The notes beneath the pieces are model-generated. The model saw only the letters and a list, made by a program, of their open reading frames with translations. It ran no database searches and was not told the DNA's origin. A stretch of DNA of 64,000 nucleotides from Microbacterium sp. (GTDB taxonomy: Bacteria; Actinomycetota; Actinomycetes; Actinomycetales; Microbacteriaceae), in NCBI GenBank assembly GCA_013823625.1, contig PNMM01000001.1, forward strand, positions 682,001 to 746,000. Reading direction: 5' to 3'. The stretch's first letter is position 1; the number at the start of each line of letters is the position of its first letter. Of the stretch, positions 9,040-18,809 are shown piece by piece. A program made the position numbers and the translations under genes.

Positions 9040-9606
9040 ATGCTTTCATCTCCTGAGTTGGTCGCGCGCATCAGAGCGGCGAACGGCGACACGCAAGAGG
9101 GTCTGGCCCGTCGGCTCGGCGTCTCGTACCCCACCATCAATGCGTGGGAGCGCGGGCGCAGCGAACCCACGCCGCGCCACCGCCGCACCCTCGAAGAGCT
9201 CGCCGCTGAGCTCGAAATCGTGCACGAGCTCGTGGTGCTCGTCATCGACGATGACCCGGTGACTGCTGAGCTCGTGCGCGCTGCCGCCACGGGCCTCGAT
9301 GCCGCGGTGTCGGTCGAGTCGGCGCTTGACGGGTGGGAAGGTCTCGTCAAGTGCGGCGCGCTCAAGCCCAGCCTGCTTTTTCTCGACATCATGATGCCGG
9401 GCATCGACGGTCTCGAGGTGGCCCGCCGCCTGCCGTCTGTTGACGGCCTTGACCACTTGCGCGTGGTGTTCGTGACCGCATCCCAAAGCCCTGACGTGCT
9501 TGCGCGGGCAGCGGCTCTCGGAACCGCGGTCATCGGCAAACCCCTCGAGCTCGACACACTCGCGGCTGTCATGGCCGAATCACTCGACGCGGTGCCCTCG
9601 CGGTGA
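9040..9606 (+). CDS. XRE-type HTH / receiver (REC) fusion regulator
   Basis: The 188-residue product joins an N-terminal XRE helix-turn-helix (residues about 6-58; TQEGLARRLGVSYPTINAWE) to a C-terminal receiver domain (64-185). The receiver is complete: acidic pocket VIDDD (68-72), phosphoacceptor Asp116 in LFLDIMMPGIDG, Thr146 and Lys167 (VIGKPL). The usual order in response regulators is REC first and output second; here it is reversed and the HTH is of phage-repressor type. It overlaps the histidine kinase gene as GTGA, so they are presumably a cognate pair. ATG 9040 is preferred over an ATG at 8986 because of the leaderless promoter and the HTH start. Confidence 0.87.
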   Translation: MLSSPELVARIRAANGDTQEGLARRLGVSYPTINAWERGRSEPTPRHRRTLEELAAELEIVHELVVLVIDDDPVTAELVRAAATGLDAAVSVESALDGWEGLVKCGALKPSLLFLDIMMPGIDGLEVARRLPSVDGLDHLRVVFVTASQSPDVLARAAALGTAVIGKPLELDTLAAVMAESLDAVPSR

Positions 9607-11633
9607 GCGACTCGCAGTCGGAGGTGCTCGGCGAGCTCGTCGCCGGGCTTCCGGCTGCCGTGTATCGCACGACGACTGATGGTCAATGGGTCGCGGGTAA
9701 CCGTGCCCTCGTTGAGCTCGTCGGCGCTGAGTCGTTCGACGAACTCAGCACGCTCAACGTTCGCGACATCTACGCCGACCCCGCGCGTCGTGATTGGCTC
9801 GTCAAGCGAGCCCACGAGGGCCTCGAGATTCCCGTCGAAGACCTGCAGATTCGCCGCCTCGATGGCGAGTTGCGCTGGATTCGCGTCACCTCGCACGCGG
9901 TTCACGATTCCGATGGTGCGGTGGCGTACTTCGAGGGCGTCATGGAAGACGTCAGCTCGCTGCACGCGGTCGACAGCCGCCTGCAGCGGTCGAACACGCT
10001 GCTCGACTCGCTCACGCGCATGCAAGACCAGTACATGGCGGGCGTCGACGTCGGAGAACTCTTTGACGGCTTGCTCGACGAGCTCTTGAAAACCACCGGT
10101 AGCGAGTACGGCTTCATTGCCCAGTTGCTGCACGACAACAACGGCCCGTTCTTGCGCACGTGGGCAATGTCAGACATTTCGTGGAACGACGCGACTCGGG
10201 CCATGTTTCAGCAGTACGGGCCGCGGGGCATGGAGTTTCACAACCTCGACACTCTCTTTGGCCGCGTCGTGACGGGTGACGCGCCGGTCATCGCCAACAC
10301 GGTGGCGAGCGACCCGCGCGCGGCGGGGCGCCCGCACGGGCATCCGCCGCTCGATACGTTCTTTGGGCTTCCGATTCGCAAGGGCGGATCGGTCATGGGG
10401 ATGCTCGCTCTCGCCAATCGCCCGGGCGGCTTCGACGACGAGCTCGTGCACTTTCTCACGCCCCTCGTCGCCACCGTGGGCAGCCTTATCGAGGCCGCGA
10501 CCGTCGAGCGCGAGCGCGCGGCCGCGTTCGAACGCAACGAGCGTCAAGAAGCGCTGCACCGTTCGATCGTCGAGCACGCAGCCGATGCCATCGTGACCTT
10601 TCGCGAGTGCGGCACGGTCGTGCTGGCGAATCGTGCGGCTGCGCAGCTCGTCGGGCTCGAGCCCAACGAGGTCGTGGGGGAGCGCTTGCGGCGGTTCATT
10701 CCGCGCGCGCTGTTGCGTGACACCGTCGAGCAGGCGACGCGCGCGCTCGCGCGCGGGGTGAGCGTGGAGCTCACGGTGCTCCGCGCCGACGGTACCGAGC
10801 GCCCCATCGAAGTGACGTTCGTGCAGGGTGAATACGACCACTCGGGCGTGACCACGCTCATTGCCCGCGACATCGGTGCCCGCAAAGAGATCGAGCAAGC
10901 GCTGCGCACCGCGCGCGATGCCGCCCAGCGAACGGCGCGCGTGAAAGACGAACTGCTCGCGGGCATGAGCCACGAACTGCGCACGCCGCTCAACGCGGTG
11001 ATTGGGCTGTCGGCCGTGTTGCAGCGCGACGTGTACGGGCCACTACTGCCGAAGCAAAAAGAGTATGTGGCGCAAATCGAGTCGAGTGGCCGCCACTTGC
11101 TCGAGGTCATTTCGACGATCCTTGATCAGGCCAAAGCCGAAGCCAACAAGATCGAGCCGAGCTTCGCCGTCACCGACGTGGCCGAGCTCGTGCAGAGTGC
11201 ACTGGGTCTCGCTGGTGAGCTTGCGCTCGGAAAAGGGCTCTCGGTGGGCGTCGAGGTCGCTTCTGACCTGCCACCCATCTACGTCGACGTACTGCGCGCG
11301 CGCCAAGTGTTGCTCAACCTGCTCTCGAACGCGGTCAAGTTCACCCCCTCGGGTGGGCGCATCGGCATGCGCGCCGAGCACACGGGAGACGTTGTCGCGG
11401 TGACCGTGTGGGACACCGGAATCGGCATCGCGCCCGCTGACCTCGATCGCATCTTCCAGCCCTTCGAACAAGCTGACTCGTCGCTCTCGCGACGCTACGA
11501 AGGAACCGGACTCGGGCTCGCCCTCAGCCGTCGGCTCGCCGAGCTTCTCGGCGGCACCCTCACCGTCGCGAGCACGCTCGGTGAGGGCTCGCAGTTCACG
11601 GTGACGTTTCCGGTTGTCGCCAACGACTCCTAG
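9603..11633 (+). CDS. PAS-GAF-PAS sensor histidine kinase (soluble)
   Basis: This 676-residue kinase starts at GTG 9603. Order: PAS with PAC (about 8-125), GAF (about 145-300), second PAS (about 315-430), HisKA with phosphoacceptor His457 in GMSHELRTPLNAVIGL, and HATPase_c (about 555-672; N box NLLSNAVKF, G1 DTGIGI, G2 GTGLGLAL). No membrane segment or signal peptide is visible, so it senses a cytoplasmic cue through PAS/GAF. It overlaps the HTH-REC gene by 4 nt and is the last gene of the block. It ends 12 nt from the convergent GNAT gene. Confidence 0.9.
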   Translation: MSDSQSEVLGELVAGLPAAVYRTTTDGQWVAGNRALVELVGAESFDELSTLNVRDIYADPARRDWLVKRAHEGLEIPVEDLQIRRLDGELRWIRVTSHAVHDSDGAVAYFEGVMEDVSSLHAVDSRLQRSNTLLDSLTRMQDQYMAGVDVGELFDGLLDELLKTTGSEYGFIAQLLHDNNGPFLRTWAMSDISWNDATRAMFQQYGPRGMEFHNLDTLFGRVVTGDAPVIANTVASDPRAAGRPHGHPPLDTFFGLPIRKGGSVMGMLALANRPGGFDDELVHFLTPLVATVGSLIEAATVERERAAAFERNERQEALHRSIVEHAADAIVTFRECGTVVLANRAAAQLVGLEPNEVVGERLRRFIPRALLRDTVEQATRALARGVSVELTVLRADGTERPIEVTFVQGEYDHSGVTTLIARDIGARKEIEQALRTARDAAQRTARVKDELLAGMSHELRTPLNAVIGLSAVLQRDVYGPLLPKQKEYVAQIESSGRHLLEVISTILDQAKAEANKIEPSFAVTDVAELVQSALGLAGELALGKGLSVGVEVASDLPPIYVDVLRARQVLLNLLSNAVKFTPSGGRIGMRAEHTGDVVAVTVWDTGIGIAPADLDRIFQPFEQADSSLSRRYEGTGLGLALSRRLAELLGGTLTVASTLGEGSQFTVTFPVVANDS

Positions 11634-11645
11634 AACTTTCGCCGC

Positions 11646-12263
11646 TCAGTTCAGCTCGAGACGCATGACGAGCCGACGCTTCGACGGATGGCTGACCTCG
11701 GTAAAGCCGGCGGCCAGAAACGGCCCCACCGGTCCGACGCTCAACTCGTCCCACGTAACCTCGGCGCCCTTCGACAGCATCGGGTAACCCTCGATCGCGA
11801 GAGCACCGCGCTCGCGCGCGTGCTCGACCGCCGCCGCAACGAGGGCGTAAGTGAGGCCGCGACCGCGGAATCCGCGGCGCACCACGAGACACGCCACGGC
11901 CCAGACGGTTGGGTCATCTTTAGCCTCGCGGCGGCCGGCCCAGGGCACGGGGGAGCCGGCGAGGCGGCGGAAGGCGGGGCGAGCATCCACGGCAGCCCAC
12001 GCCGCCGGTTCGTCGTCGACGTAGGCCACAATGCCCGCGGTTCGCGCGGGATCGCGATCGAACCCGTGATCGTCGCAGCCGACAGCCTCGCGCAATACGG
12101 CCGAGCGCTGCTCGACCGGCAGCGCGTACCACTCTCGATCGCCGAGCCGTTGCCGCGTGCACTGGCAACGGGCTGCCGTGCCCGTGAGAATCGCCTGCAG
12201 GTCATCCCAGCTCGCCTCATTGGCAGCAACGATGCGGATGCTCGGCTCGCCCACGAGCTTCAC
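11646..12263 (-). CDS. GNAT family N-acetyltransferase
   Basis: The product has 205 residues from GTG 12263, one base after the TAA of the upstream membrane-protein gene; longer starts would run into that gene. The GNAT core is visible as VWAVACLVVRRGFRGRGLTYAL, the acetyl-CoA binding motif A (R/Q-x-x-G-x-G/A). An N-terminal CQCTRQRLGDREWYALP segment resembles a subfamily of actinobacterial GNATs with a Cys-containing lead. The substrate is unknown. It is probably co-transcribed with the membrane protein upstream. Confidence 0.8.
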   Translation of the reverse strand: MKLVGEPSIRIVAANEASWDDLQAILTGTAARCQCTRQRLGDREWYALPVEQRSAVLREAVGCDDHGFDRDPARTAGIVAYVDDEPAAWAAVDARPAFRRLAGSPVPWAGRREAKDDPTVWAVACLVVRRGFRGRGLTYALVAAAVEHARERGALAIEGYPMLSKGAEVTWDELSVGPVGPFLAAGFTEVSHPSKRRLVMRLELN

Positions 12264-12264
12264 G

Positions 12265-13908
12265 TTAGTCGTCGGCCGCGTGCGCCTCGGGCTCGGCGCT
12301 CTCGGCCTTTTCACGTTTCCAGGGCTGCGCGGCAATAAGCCACACGACTATTGCGACGCCCAGGTAGACCGCATAACCAATGCTCCACGCCACGAGGTCG
12401 AGCTCGACGAGTTGCCACGAGTCAGGCAGGGGCACGAGCACGATCAAGAAGCCGGCGACTGAGACCGCGTAGAGGGCGAGCCACAAGAACCTGCTGAACG
12501 CCCAGATTGACTGCCCGCTCAGGCCACGCAAGGGCAGCAGGGCGAGGGGGAGCGCCGAGACGCCCGCGATGGCGATGCCGCTCAACGACTCGAGAGCGAT
12601 GAGTTCGAGAAGGCTCGGGTCTGCTCCGATGACGGGAACCAGCGCGCTGTAGACACCCCACGCGGCTGCCGAGACGACGATCATGAAGCCCGTCATGAGC
12701 ACGGCCGACCCGGCACGCGCGCGCGTGCTGATCGCCGCCCCGAAGCCCACGCCGGCAACGAACCCGAAGATTACGCCGGGTTCGAACCCCGACAGCAGAC
12801 TGGCAACAACGGCCAGCGCGACAAACGCGATCGTGAGAATGCGGAACTCGATGCGCGGGCGTGACTCGGGATGCGTGCGACGCATCGTGAGCGTCACGAC
12901 CGCCCAGCCGAGGGCGATCACGACGAGAAAACCGGCCGTTATCGACAGAGCCGTGCGCAGCCCGACAGCGTCGAATCCGAAGTCGGGGTCGACAATTGCG
13001 GATGCCGCGGCCGCGATCAACAGGCCACCGATCGCGGCGGGCCAGCCGAGCAGCGTCAAGGGCGGCCGAGTCACGGTCTTGCCGCGTTTCTCGGCGCGCG
13101 CTGCCCGGCGTTGCTCAATGCGGGCGGCCACGCGCTCGCTGCTCGAGTCGAGCAGCACGGCCGGAAACGCGATGACGATGGCGAGCACGAGTGCTCCCGA
13201 ACTTGCCCACAGCAGATTGGTGGGAGTGACCACGTCGCGCACGGTTCGCAACTGGCTCAAGAATCCCGCATCATCGACCGCACGGGTCTCTTGCGTGCCT
13301 TGAGCATCCGAATCGATCGGCTCAGCCGTGACGATGGGTGTCGCGGTGGGCGTCGGACTCGGGGTGGGGCATGTGCCGTCGATGAGACACGACGAGCCCG
13401 AGACGCGCGCGAGCGTACCCGTGATGGTCGCGGCCGCCGCCGTCGCATCTGACGCGTCGGGGCACGATGCCGCGGTCGCCGCCGACTCTCGCGTCACCAC
13501 GGCCGTGTCGCCGGTGACGTCGATCGCGACCGAGCCGGCACCAACGAATCGCAGCGCACACAGGTCGCCATACAGCGGTAGGTCGGCTCGAGCGGCGCCG
13601 TCGACCATCGCGATGCTTTGGTCGTTCGTGGGGGACGACACGAAGTCACCCGAGAGAATGATGACGAGTGCCGTGCAGGGGTCAGTGGCGCAGTCAACAG
13701 TGAGGCGCGCGGTCAATGGCACCGTGTCGCCCTCGACAGACGTCAGCGTGAGCGAGCCTTCGTACACGATCGGTTCGGCAGGATCGATCGTGGTCGCCGA
13801 CGCGCCTGGCCCCGAGAGCGTCATCGCCAGTGCACCCACCGTGGCGAGCACGGTGACCGCCCAGCGTGAACTCGGCGAGAGGCGTTGTGGCGAAGCGTGT
13901 CGGGTCAC
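12265..13908 (-). CDS. Signal-peptide membrane protein of unknown function
   Basis: The protein has 547 residues from GTG 13908 with TGGAG upstream. A signal peptide (residues 1 to about 38, ending in ASA) leads an extracytoplasmic region to about 235, with four or more Cys (CATDPC, CALRF, CPDAS, CLIDGTC) and a TPSPTPTATP linker near 180-190. About eight or nine hydrophobic segments follow from about 235 to 530, with basic loops, ending in an acidic tail. I recognise no family. The disulfide-capable outer domain, Pro/Thr stalk and multi-span base suggest a sensor or a transport accessory, but nothing proves this. Confidence 0.7.
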   Translation of the reverse strand: MTRHASPQRLSPSSRWAVTVLATVGALAMTLSGPGASATTIDPAEPIVYEGSLTLTSVEGDTVPLTARLTVDCATDPCTALVIILSGDFVSSPTNDQSIAMVDGAARADLPLYGDLCALRFVGAGSVAIDVTGDTAVVTRESAATAASCPDASDATAAAATITGTLARVSGSSCLIDGTCPTPSPTPTATPIVTAEPIDSDAQGTQETRAVDDAGFLSQLRTVRDVVTPTNLLWASSGALVLAIVIAFPAVLLDSSSERVAARIEQRRAARAEKRGKTVTRPPLTLLGWPAAIGGLLIAAAASAIVDPDFGFDAVGLRTALSITAGFLVVIALGWAVVTLTMRRTHPESRPRIEFRILTIAFVALAVVASLLSGFEPGVIFGFVAGVGFGAAISTRARAGSAVLMTGFMIVVSAAAWGVYSALVPVIGADPSLLELIALESLSGIAIAGVSALPLALLPLRGLSGQSIWAFSRFLWLALYAVSVAGFLIVLVPLPDSWQLVELDLVAWSIGYAVYLGVAIVVWLIAAQPWKREKAESAEPEAHAADD

Positions 13909-14026
13909 GAATACTCCAGGAGGGTGCGGCGCGGCGAATCAGGGGATGGCTCATCGTAGGGCCCGCGTGTTTCGCGGGCGTGTCGGGCTGGCTCTCGCGG
14001 GCGCAAGGCCGCACCCGCACCGCCGA

Positions 14027-15481
<1,455 letters not shown>

Positions 15482-15487
15482 CAGCTT

Positions 15488-16546
15488 CTAGCGGTCGACG
15501 GATTCGCGCGCGTCGACGACGCGTTGCCCTGCTGCGCGCGCGGCGAGTCCCTGGCGCTCACGGTCGATCACCAGAGTCACGATGATCGCCACCACGAGCG
15601 CGAGCGAGAGCACGTCTCCCACCACGGGAATGAGCTCACTGAGCACGATCACTCCGCCGAGCCCGAGCGTGGCCCGCACGAGCCGCGCGAGCACCGTGGG
15701 CTTCCACCCGCCGGTTGATCGCAAGAGCACCGCGGATTCGCCGATCGTCGTACCGGTCACGAGCACCGGCACGAGGTAAACGGCGAGACCGACGGCGATG
15801 CCGAGCGCGGTCTCGAGCGGGTCGGTCACGGTGGGCGATCCGGGGGCGATGACGAGGATGCGGAGCAGTGACACCACGAGGCCCGCAATGAGCGAGACGA
15901 GGCTGAAGACGAGCACGTCGCTGAGCATCCCGAGCAGTCGACGACCCACGGTCACGGGTCGGGGCTCGGCGACCGAGGGTGCGAGGGCCTGTCGGCGACG
16001 CAGCAGAGCGAGTGCGATGAGCGAACCGATGACGGCGCCGAGGGTGTTGTGGGTCAGGTCGGTGACGGAGAAGAGCCGGTACGAGCAGGGGTAGAGCCCC
16101 CAGATTCCCGTGAGCTGGGTGGTCTCGACCGCGAGCGATACGACGAGCCCGCTCAGCGCGGCACGCGCAACGCCCCAGCCGAAGAGGTAGCGGACGAGAA
16201 AGCCCAGCGGCATGAAGAAAATGATGTTGAGTACGACCACTTGCAGGGCCGCGTTGGCGATGAGACTCGTTCCTGACTGCTGAATGAGCAGAATGTCGCG
16301 AATGTCGGTGAGCAAATCGAGGTTGGGCGTCGAGCACCGGTAGTCGTCGGTGATCGCCGGGGCCGGAAGGATCGTGTACGTCCAGATCGCCAAGAACGAC
16401 ACGAGTAAGGCCGCCCAGCCGATCGTGCGCCCGACGGTCATGCCGCCGCGCAGTCGGTAGCTCGCGGCCACGAACGGCACGAAGAGAAGCACGGCCACGA
16501 TTGCGCCGATGACGATGGCGATGATGCCGGGGGTGATGCGATCCAC
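15488..16546 (-). CDS. VanZ-like / RDD-domain membrane protein
   Basis: The protein has 352 residues from GTG 16546 with AGGAG 8 nt upstream. The N-terminal half (about 1-190) has VanZ features: several membrane segments, PNLDLLTDIRDILL and LGFLVRYLFGW, and a loop ending DLTHNTLGAVIG. The C-terminal part (about 205-325) looks like an RDD domain (VFSLVSLIAGLVVSLLRIL, with an Asp in the first helix region). VanZ proteins are linked to glycopeptide tolerance in some enterococci, but most homologues have unknown roles. The two modules occur separately in many genomes. Confidence 0.78.
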   Translation of the reverse strand: MDRITPGIIAIVIGAIVAVLLFVPFVAASYRLRGGMTVGRTIGWAALLVSFLAIWTYTILPAPAITDDYRCSTPNLDLLTDIRDILLIQQSGTSLIANAALQVVVLNIIFFMPLGFLVRYLFGWGVARAALSGLVVSLAVETTQLTGIWGLYPCSYRLFSVTDLTHNTLGAVIGSLIALALLRRRQALAPSVAEPRPVTVGRRLLGMLSDVLVFSLVSLIAGLVVSLLRILVIAPGSPTVTDPLETALGIAVGLAVYLVPVLVTGTTIGESAVLLRSTGGWKPTVLARLVRATLGLGGVIVLSELIPVVGDVLSLALVVAIIVTLVIDRERQGLAARAAGQRVVDARESVDR

Positions 16547-16646
16547 GACAGGCTCCTGGGTGCGGGTGGCGAGGGGGCCGTGCGGAGCGAGAAGAGACCC
16601 GCGGGCCGTGCTTCAGGCTACTGCTGGTCACCGCGGCTCGGAGTGA

Positions 16647-16675
16647 TTGACCCCCACGGTCGCGATCGATAATAT
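16647..16675 (+). promoter_or_regulatory. Promoter of the arsR-SRPBCC operon
   Basis: TTGACC (16647-16652) and TAATAT (16670-16675) are 17 bp apart. The -10 lies 8 nt before ATG 16684, fitting a leaderless transcript. Confidence 0.65.
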
Positions 16676-16691
16676 ACAACCAAATGGTTGT
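16676..16691 (+). promoter_or_regulatory. Palindromic operator over the arsR start
   Basis: ACAACCA and TGGTTGT form a perfect 7-bp inverted repeat around AA. It begins directly after the -10 box and covers the predicted start site and first codons, an ideal place for autorepression by the encoded ArsR protein. Confidence 0.7.
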
Positions 16692-17031
16692 GCGAATGGC
16701 GACGATGAGCGACGGTGACGTCGATGCGATTTTCCACGCGCTCGCCGACGCGACGCGGCGCGACATTGTGGCCCGCGTCATCGAGCGCGAGCAATCGGTG
16801 TCGAGTCTCGCCGCCGCATACGCCATGAGTTTCGCCGCCGTGCAGAAGCACGTGGCGGTGCTCGAGCGGGCATCCCTCGTCGTCAAGCAACGCCGGGGGA
16901 GGGAGCAGATCGTGCACGCCGACCCGGCGACGCTCGAGCGCGCTCGACTGCTTCTCGAGCGCCTCGAGACCCTGTGGCGGCATCGTGCCGCTGCGATCGA
17001 CAGAGTCCTCGCCGAGGATCCCGAAACATAA
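16684..17031 (+). CDS. ArsR-family winged-helix regulator
   Basis: This 115-residue protein has the ArsR fold: IFHALADATRRDIVARV followed by a recognition region around SFAAVQKHVAVLERASLV. No CxC metal-binding motif is visible, which fits the non-metal subfamily paired with SRPBCC genes. In-frame ATGs also lie at 16696 and 16705. I keep 16684 because it sits 8 nt from a good -10, but the shorter form beginning MSDGDVDAIF is possible. It precedes the SRPBCC gene by 11 nt and probably represses the pair through the palindrome. Confidence 0.85.
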   Translation: MVVRMATMSDGDVDAIFHALADATRRDIVARVIEREQSVSSLAAAYAMSFAAVQKHVAVLERASLVVKQRRGREQIVHADPATLERARLLLERLETLWRHRAAAIDRVLAEDPET

Positions 17032-17042
17032 AGGAGCTCCCC

Positions 17043-17531
17043 ATGCCCGTGTTGAGCGCGCAGAGCGATCTCGAGGCACTCAGCCTTACGTTCGTGACGG
17101 AACATGCCGCCCCGATCGAGCGCGTCTGGCAGCTGTGGGCCGACCCGCGGCGACTCGAGCGCTGGTGGGGGCCGCCGGAGTGGCCGGCTACGGTCACCGC
17201 CCACGACTTCACGGTCGGCGGTCGGGTGAGCTACCACATGACCGGACCGGCCGGCGAGGTTTCTGCGGCGTGGATGCGCGTGACCGAGATTGATGCCCCC
17301 TGGCACGTGCGCTTCGATGAGGGTTTCAGCCACGACGACGGCACCGACAACCCCGCGATGCCGGCGGGGGAGTGCGATGTGCGGTTCGAGGCCCTCGATG
17401 ACCATCGCACCCGCATGACGGTGGTGTTCTCGTACGCCTCTGTCGACGATCTTGACCTCGTGACCCGAATGGGAATGATCGAGGGCTTTAGCTCCGCGGC
17501 CGGTCAGATTGAGTCGGTGCTCGCCGGCTGA
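17043..17531 (+). CDS. SRPBCC (AHSA1-like) domain protein
   Basis: The protein has 162 residues from ATG 17043, with AAGGAG (17031-17036) at good spacing. The START/Bet v1-like fold is indicated by ERVWQLWADPRRLERWWGPP near residue 21 and by TRMTVVFSY near the end. Such proteins bind hydrophobic ligands in a deep pocket; the ligand here is unknown. ArsR-SRPBCC pairs are common in actinobacteria. Its stop abuts the convergent stop of the sigma-factor gene with no gap. Confidence 0.87.
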   Translation: MPVLSAQSDLEALSLTFVTEHAAPIERVWQLWADPRRLERWWGPPEWPATVTAHDFTVGGRVSYHMTGPAGEVSAAWMRVTEIDAPWHVRFDEGFSHDDGTDNPAMPAGECDVRFEALDDHRTRMTVVFSYASVDDLDLVTRMGMIEGFSSAAGQIESVLAG

Positions 17532-18809
17532 TTAGCGATTCGGATGCCACGTATCGAGCGCGCGCGCCTTGCGTTCGAGCACCCCGCGTTGCGCAGCGTT
17601 GCCCACCAACTCGGCAGCGCGGGTGAGTTCGACACGCGCCTCATCGTTGCGACCGAGTCGCGCGAGAAGTTCGCCGCGAACGCTCGGGATCAGGTACGAG
17701 GCGGGCAATGCGTTTGATGCCACGAGCTCATCGACGATGCGCAAGGCGGCATCGGGGCTATCGGCCATGGCCACCGCGACCGCTCGATTGAGGTCGACCA
17801 CGGGGCTCGGGGCCACACGTCCGAGCACGTCATACAGCACCACGATGGTCGACCAGTCAGTGGTGTCGACACTCGACGCAACCGCATGCTGTTCGGCAAT
17901 GGCGGCCTGCAAGGTATACGGTCCACGACCGCGCCCCTGGGCATCCGCCCGACGCAGCGCCTCGCGACCCCGCCGGATCGCGCTGCGGTCCCATCGCGAA
18001 CGATCTTGATCCTCGAGCAGTACGGGTGAGCCATCGGCGGCGATCCGGGCCGCGAAGCGTGATGACTGCAATTCCATGAGTGCGAGAAGACCGTGGGCTT
18101 CAGGCTCGCGCGGCAGCATCGCGCAGAGCCGACGACCAAGCCGCACTCCTTCCTCGGCAAGTTCGCGCCGCACCCACTGTTCACCATCAGTCGCGGCATA
18201 CCCCTCGGTGAACACGAGGTAGACAACGCGCAGTACGCCCTCGAGTCGCTCTTTCCACTCTGAAGGGTCGGGAGATTCGAACGGCACGCCAGCCGCAGAC
18301 AGCGAGCGCTTGGCGCGCACGATCCGTTGTTGCATAGTCGGCACGGGAACCACAAACAGCCGGGCTACTTGCTCACTGGAGAGTCCACCGACGAGCTTGA
18401 GCGCGAGTGCGCACTGTGCCTCCGTGGAGAGCACGGGATGGCAGGCGATGAACAACAGGCGCAACACGGCATCGCCGATCGGCTCGACACCATCGGAGCT
18501 CTCTTCGCGCAGATCACGGGCGATGCCCGCATAGCGTTCATCGAGCGCATCGCGGCGGCGCCAGGCGTCGATCGCGCGGCGCTTGGCCACAGCGGTCAGC
18601 CAAGCGCCGGGGTTCTCCGGCACGCCATCGCGCGCCCATGACCGCAGCGCCTCGGCGCATGCCTCTTGGGCGCAGTCTTCCGCGAGACTGACATCTCGTG
18701 TCATCGCGGCGAGGGTCGCGATGACACGGGCTCCTTCGATGCGCCACACCGCGCCGAGCCGGCGGGCGATCTCGTCACCCACCGGCGTCGCGGCGTGGAC
18801 GTCGGCCAC
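17532..18809 (-). CDS. ECF42-type RNA polymerase sigma factor with C-terminal extension
   Basis: The product has 425 residues. Sigma2 and sigma4 regions occupy about 1-185 (DVSLAEDCAQEACAEALRSW; GGLSSEQVARLFVVP). A long helical C-terminal extension of about 230 residues follows, including GRGPYTLQAAIAEQHA, a signature of ECF42 factors. These lack a classical anti-sigma and are linked to DGPF/YCII proteins; the extension is needed for activity in studied members. The GTG start at 18809 shares a base with the TAG of the YCII gene (TAGTG), so translation is coupled. Confidence 0.88.
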   Translation of the reverse strand: MADVHAATPVGDEIARRLGAVWRIEGARVIATLAAMTRDVSLAEDCAQEACAEALRSWARDGVPENPGAWLTAVAKRRAIDAWRRRDALDERYAGIARDLREESSDGVEPIGDAVLRLLFIACHPVLSTEAQCALALKLVGGLSSEQVARLFVVPVPTMQQRIVRAKRSLSAAGVPFESPDPSEWKERLEGVLRVVYLVFTEGYAATDGEQWVRRELAEEGVRLGRRLCAMLPREPEAHGLLALMELQSSRFAARIAADGSPVLLEDQDRSRWDRSAIRRGREALRRADAQGRGRGPYTLQAAIAEQHAVASSVDTTDWSTIVVLYDVLGRVAPSPVVDLNRAVAVAMADSPDAALRIVDELVASNALPASYLIPSVRGELLARLGRNDEARVELTRAAELVGNAAQRGVLERKARALDTWHPNR

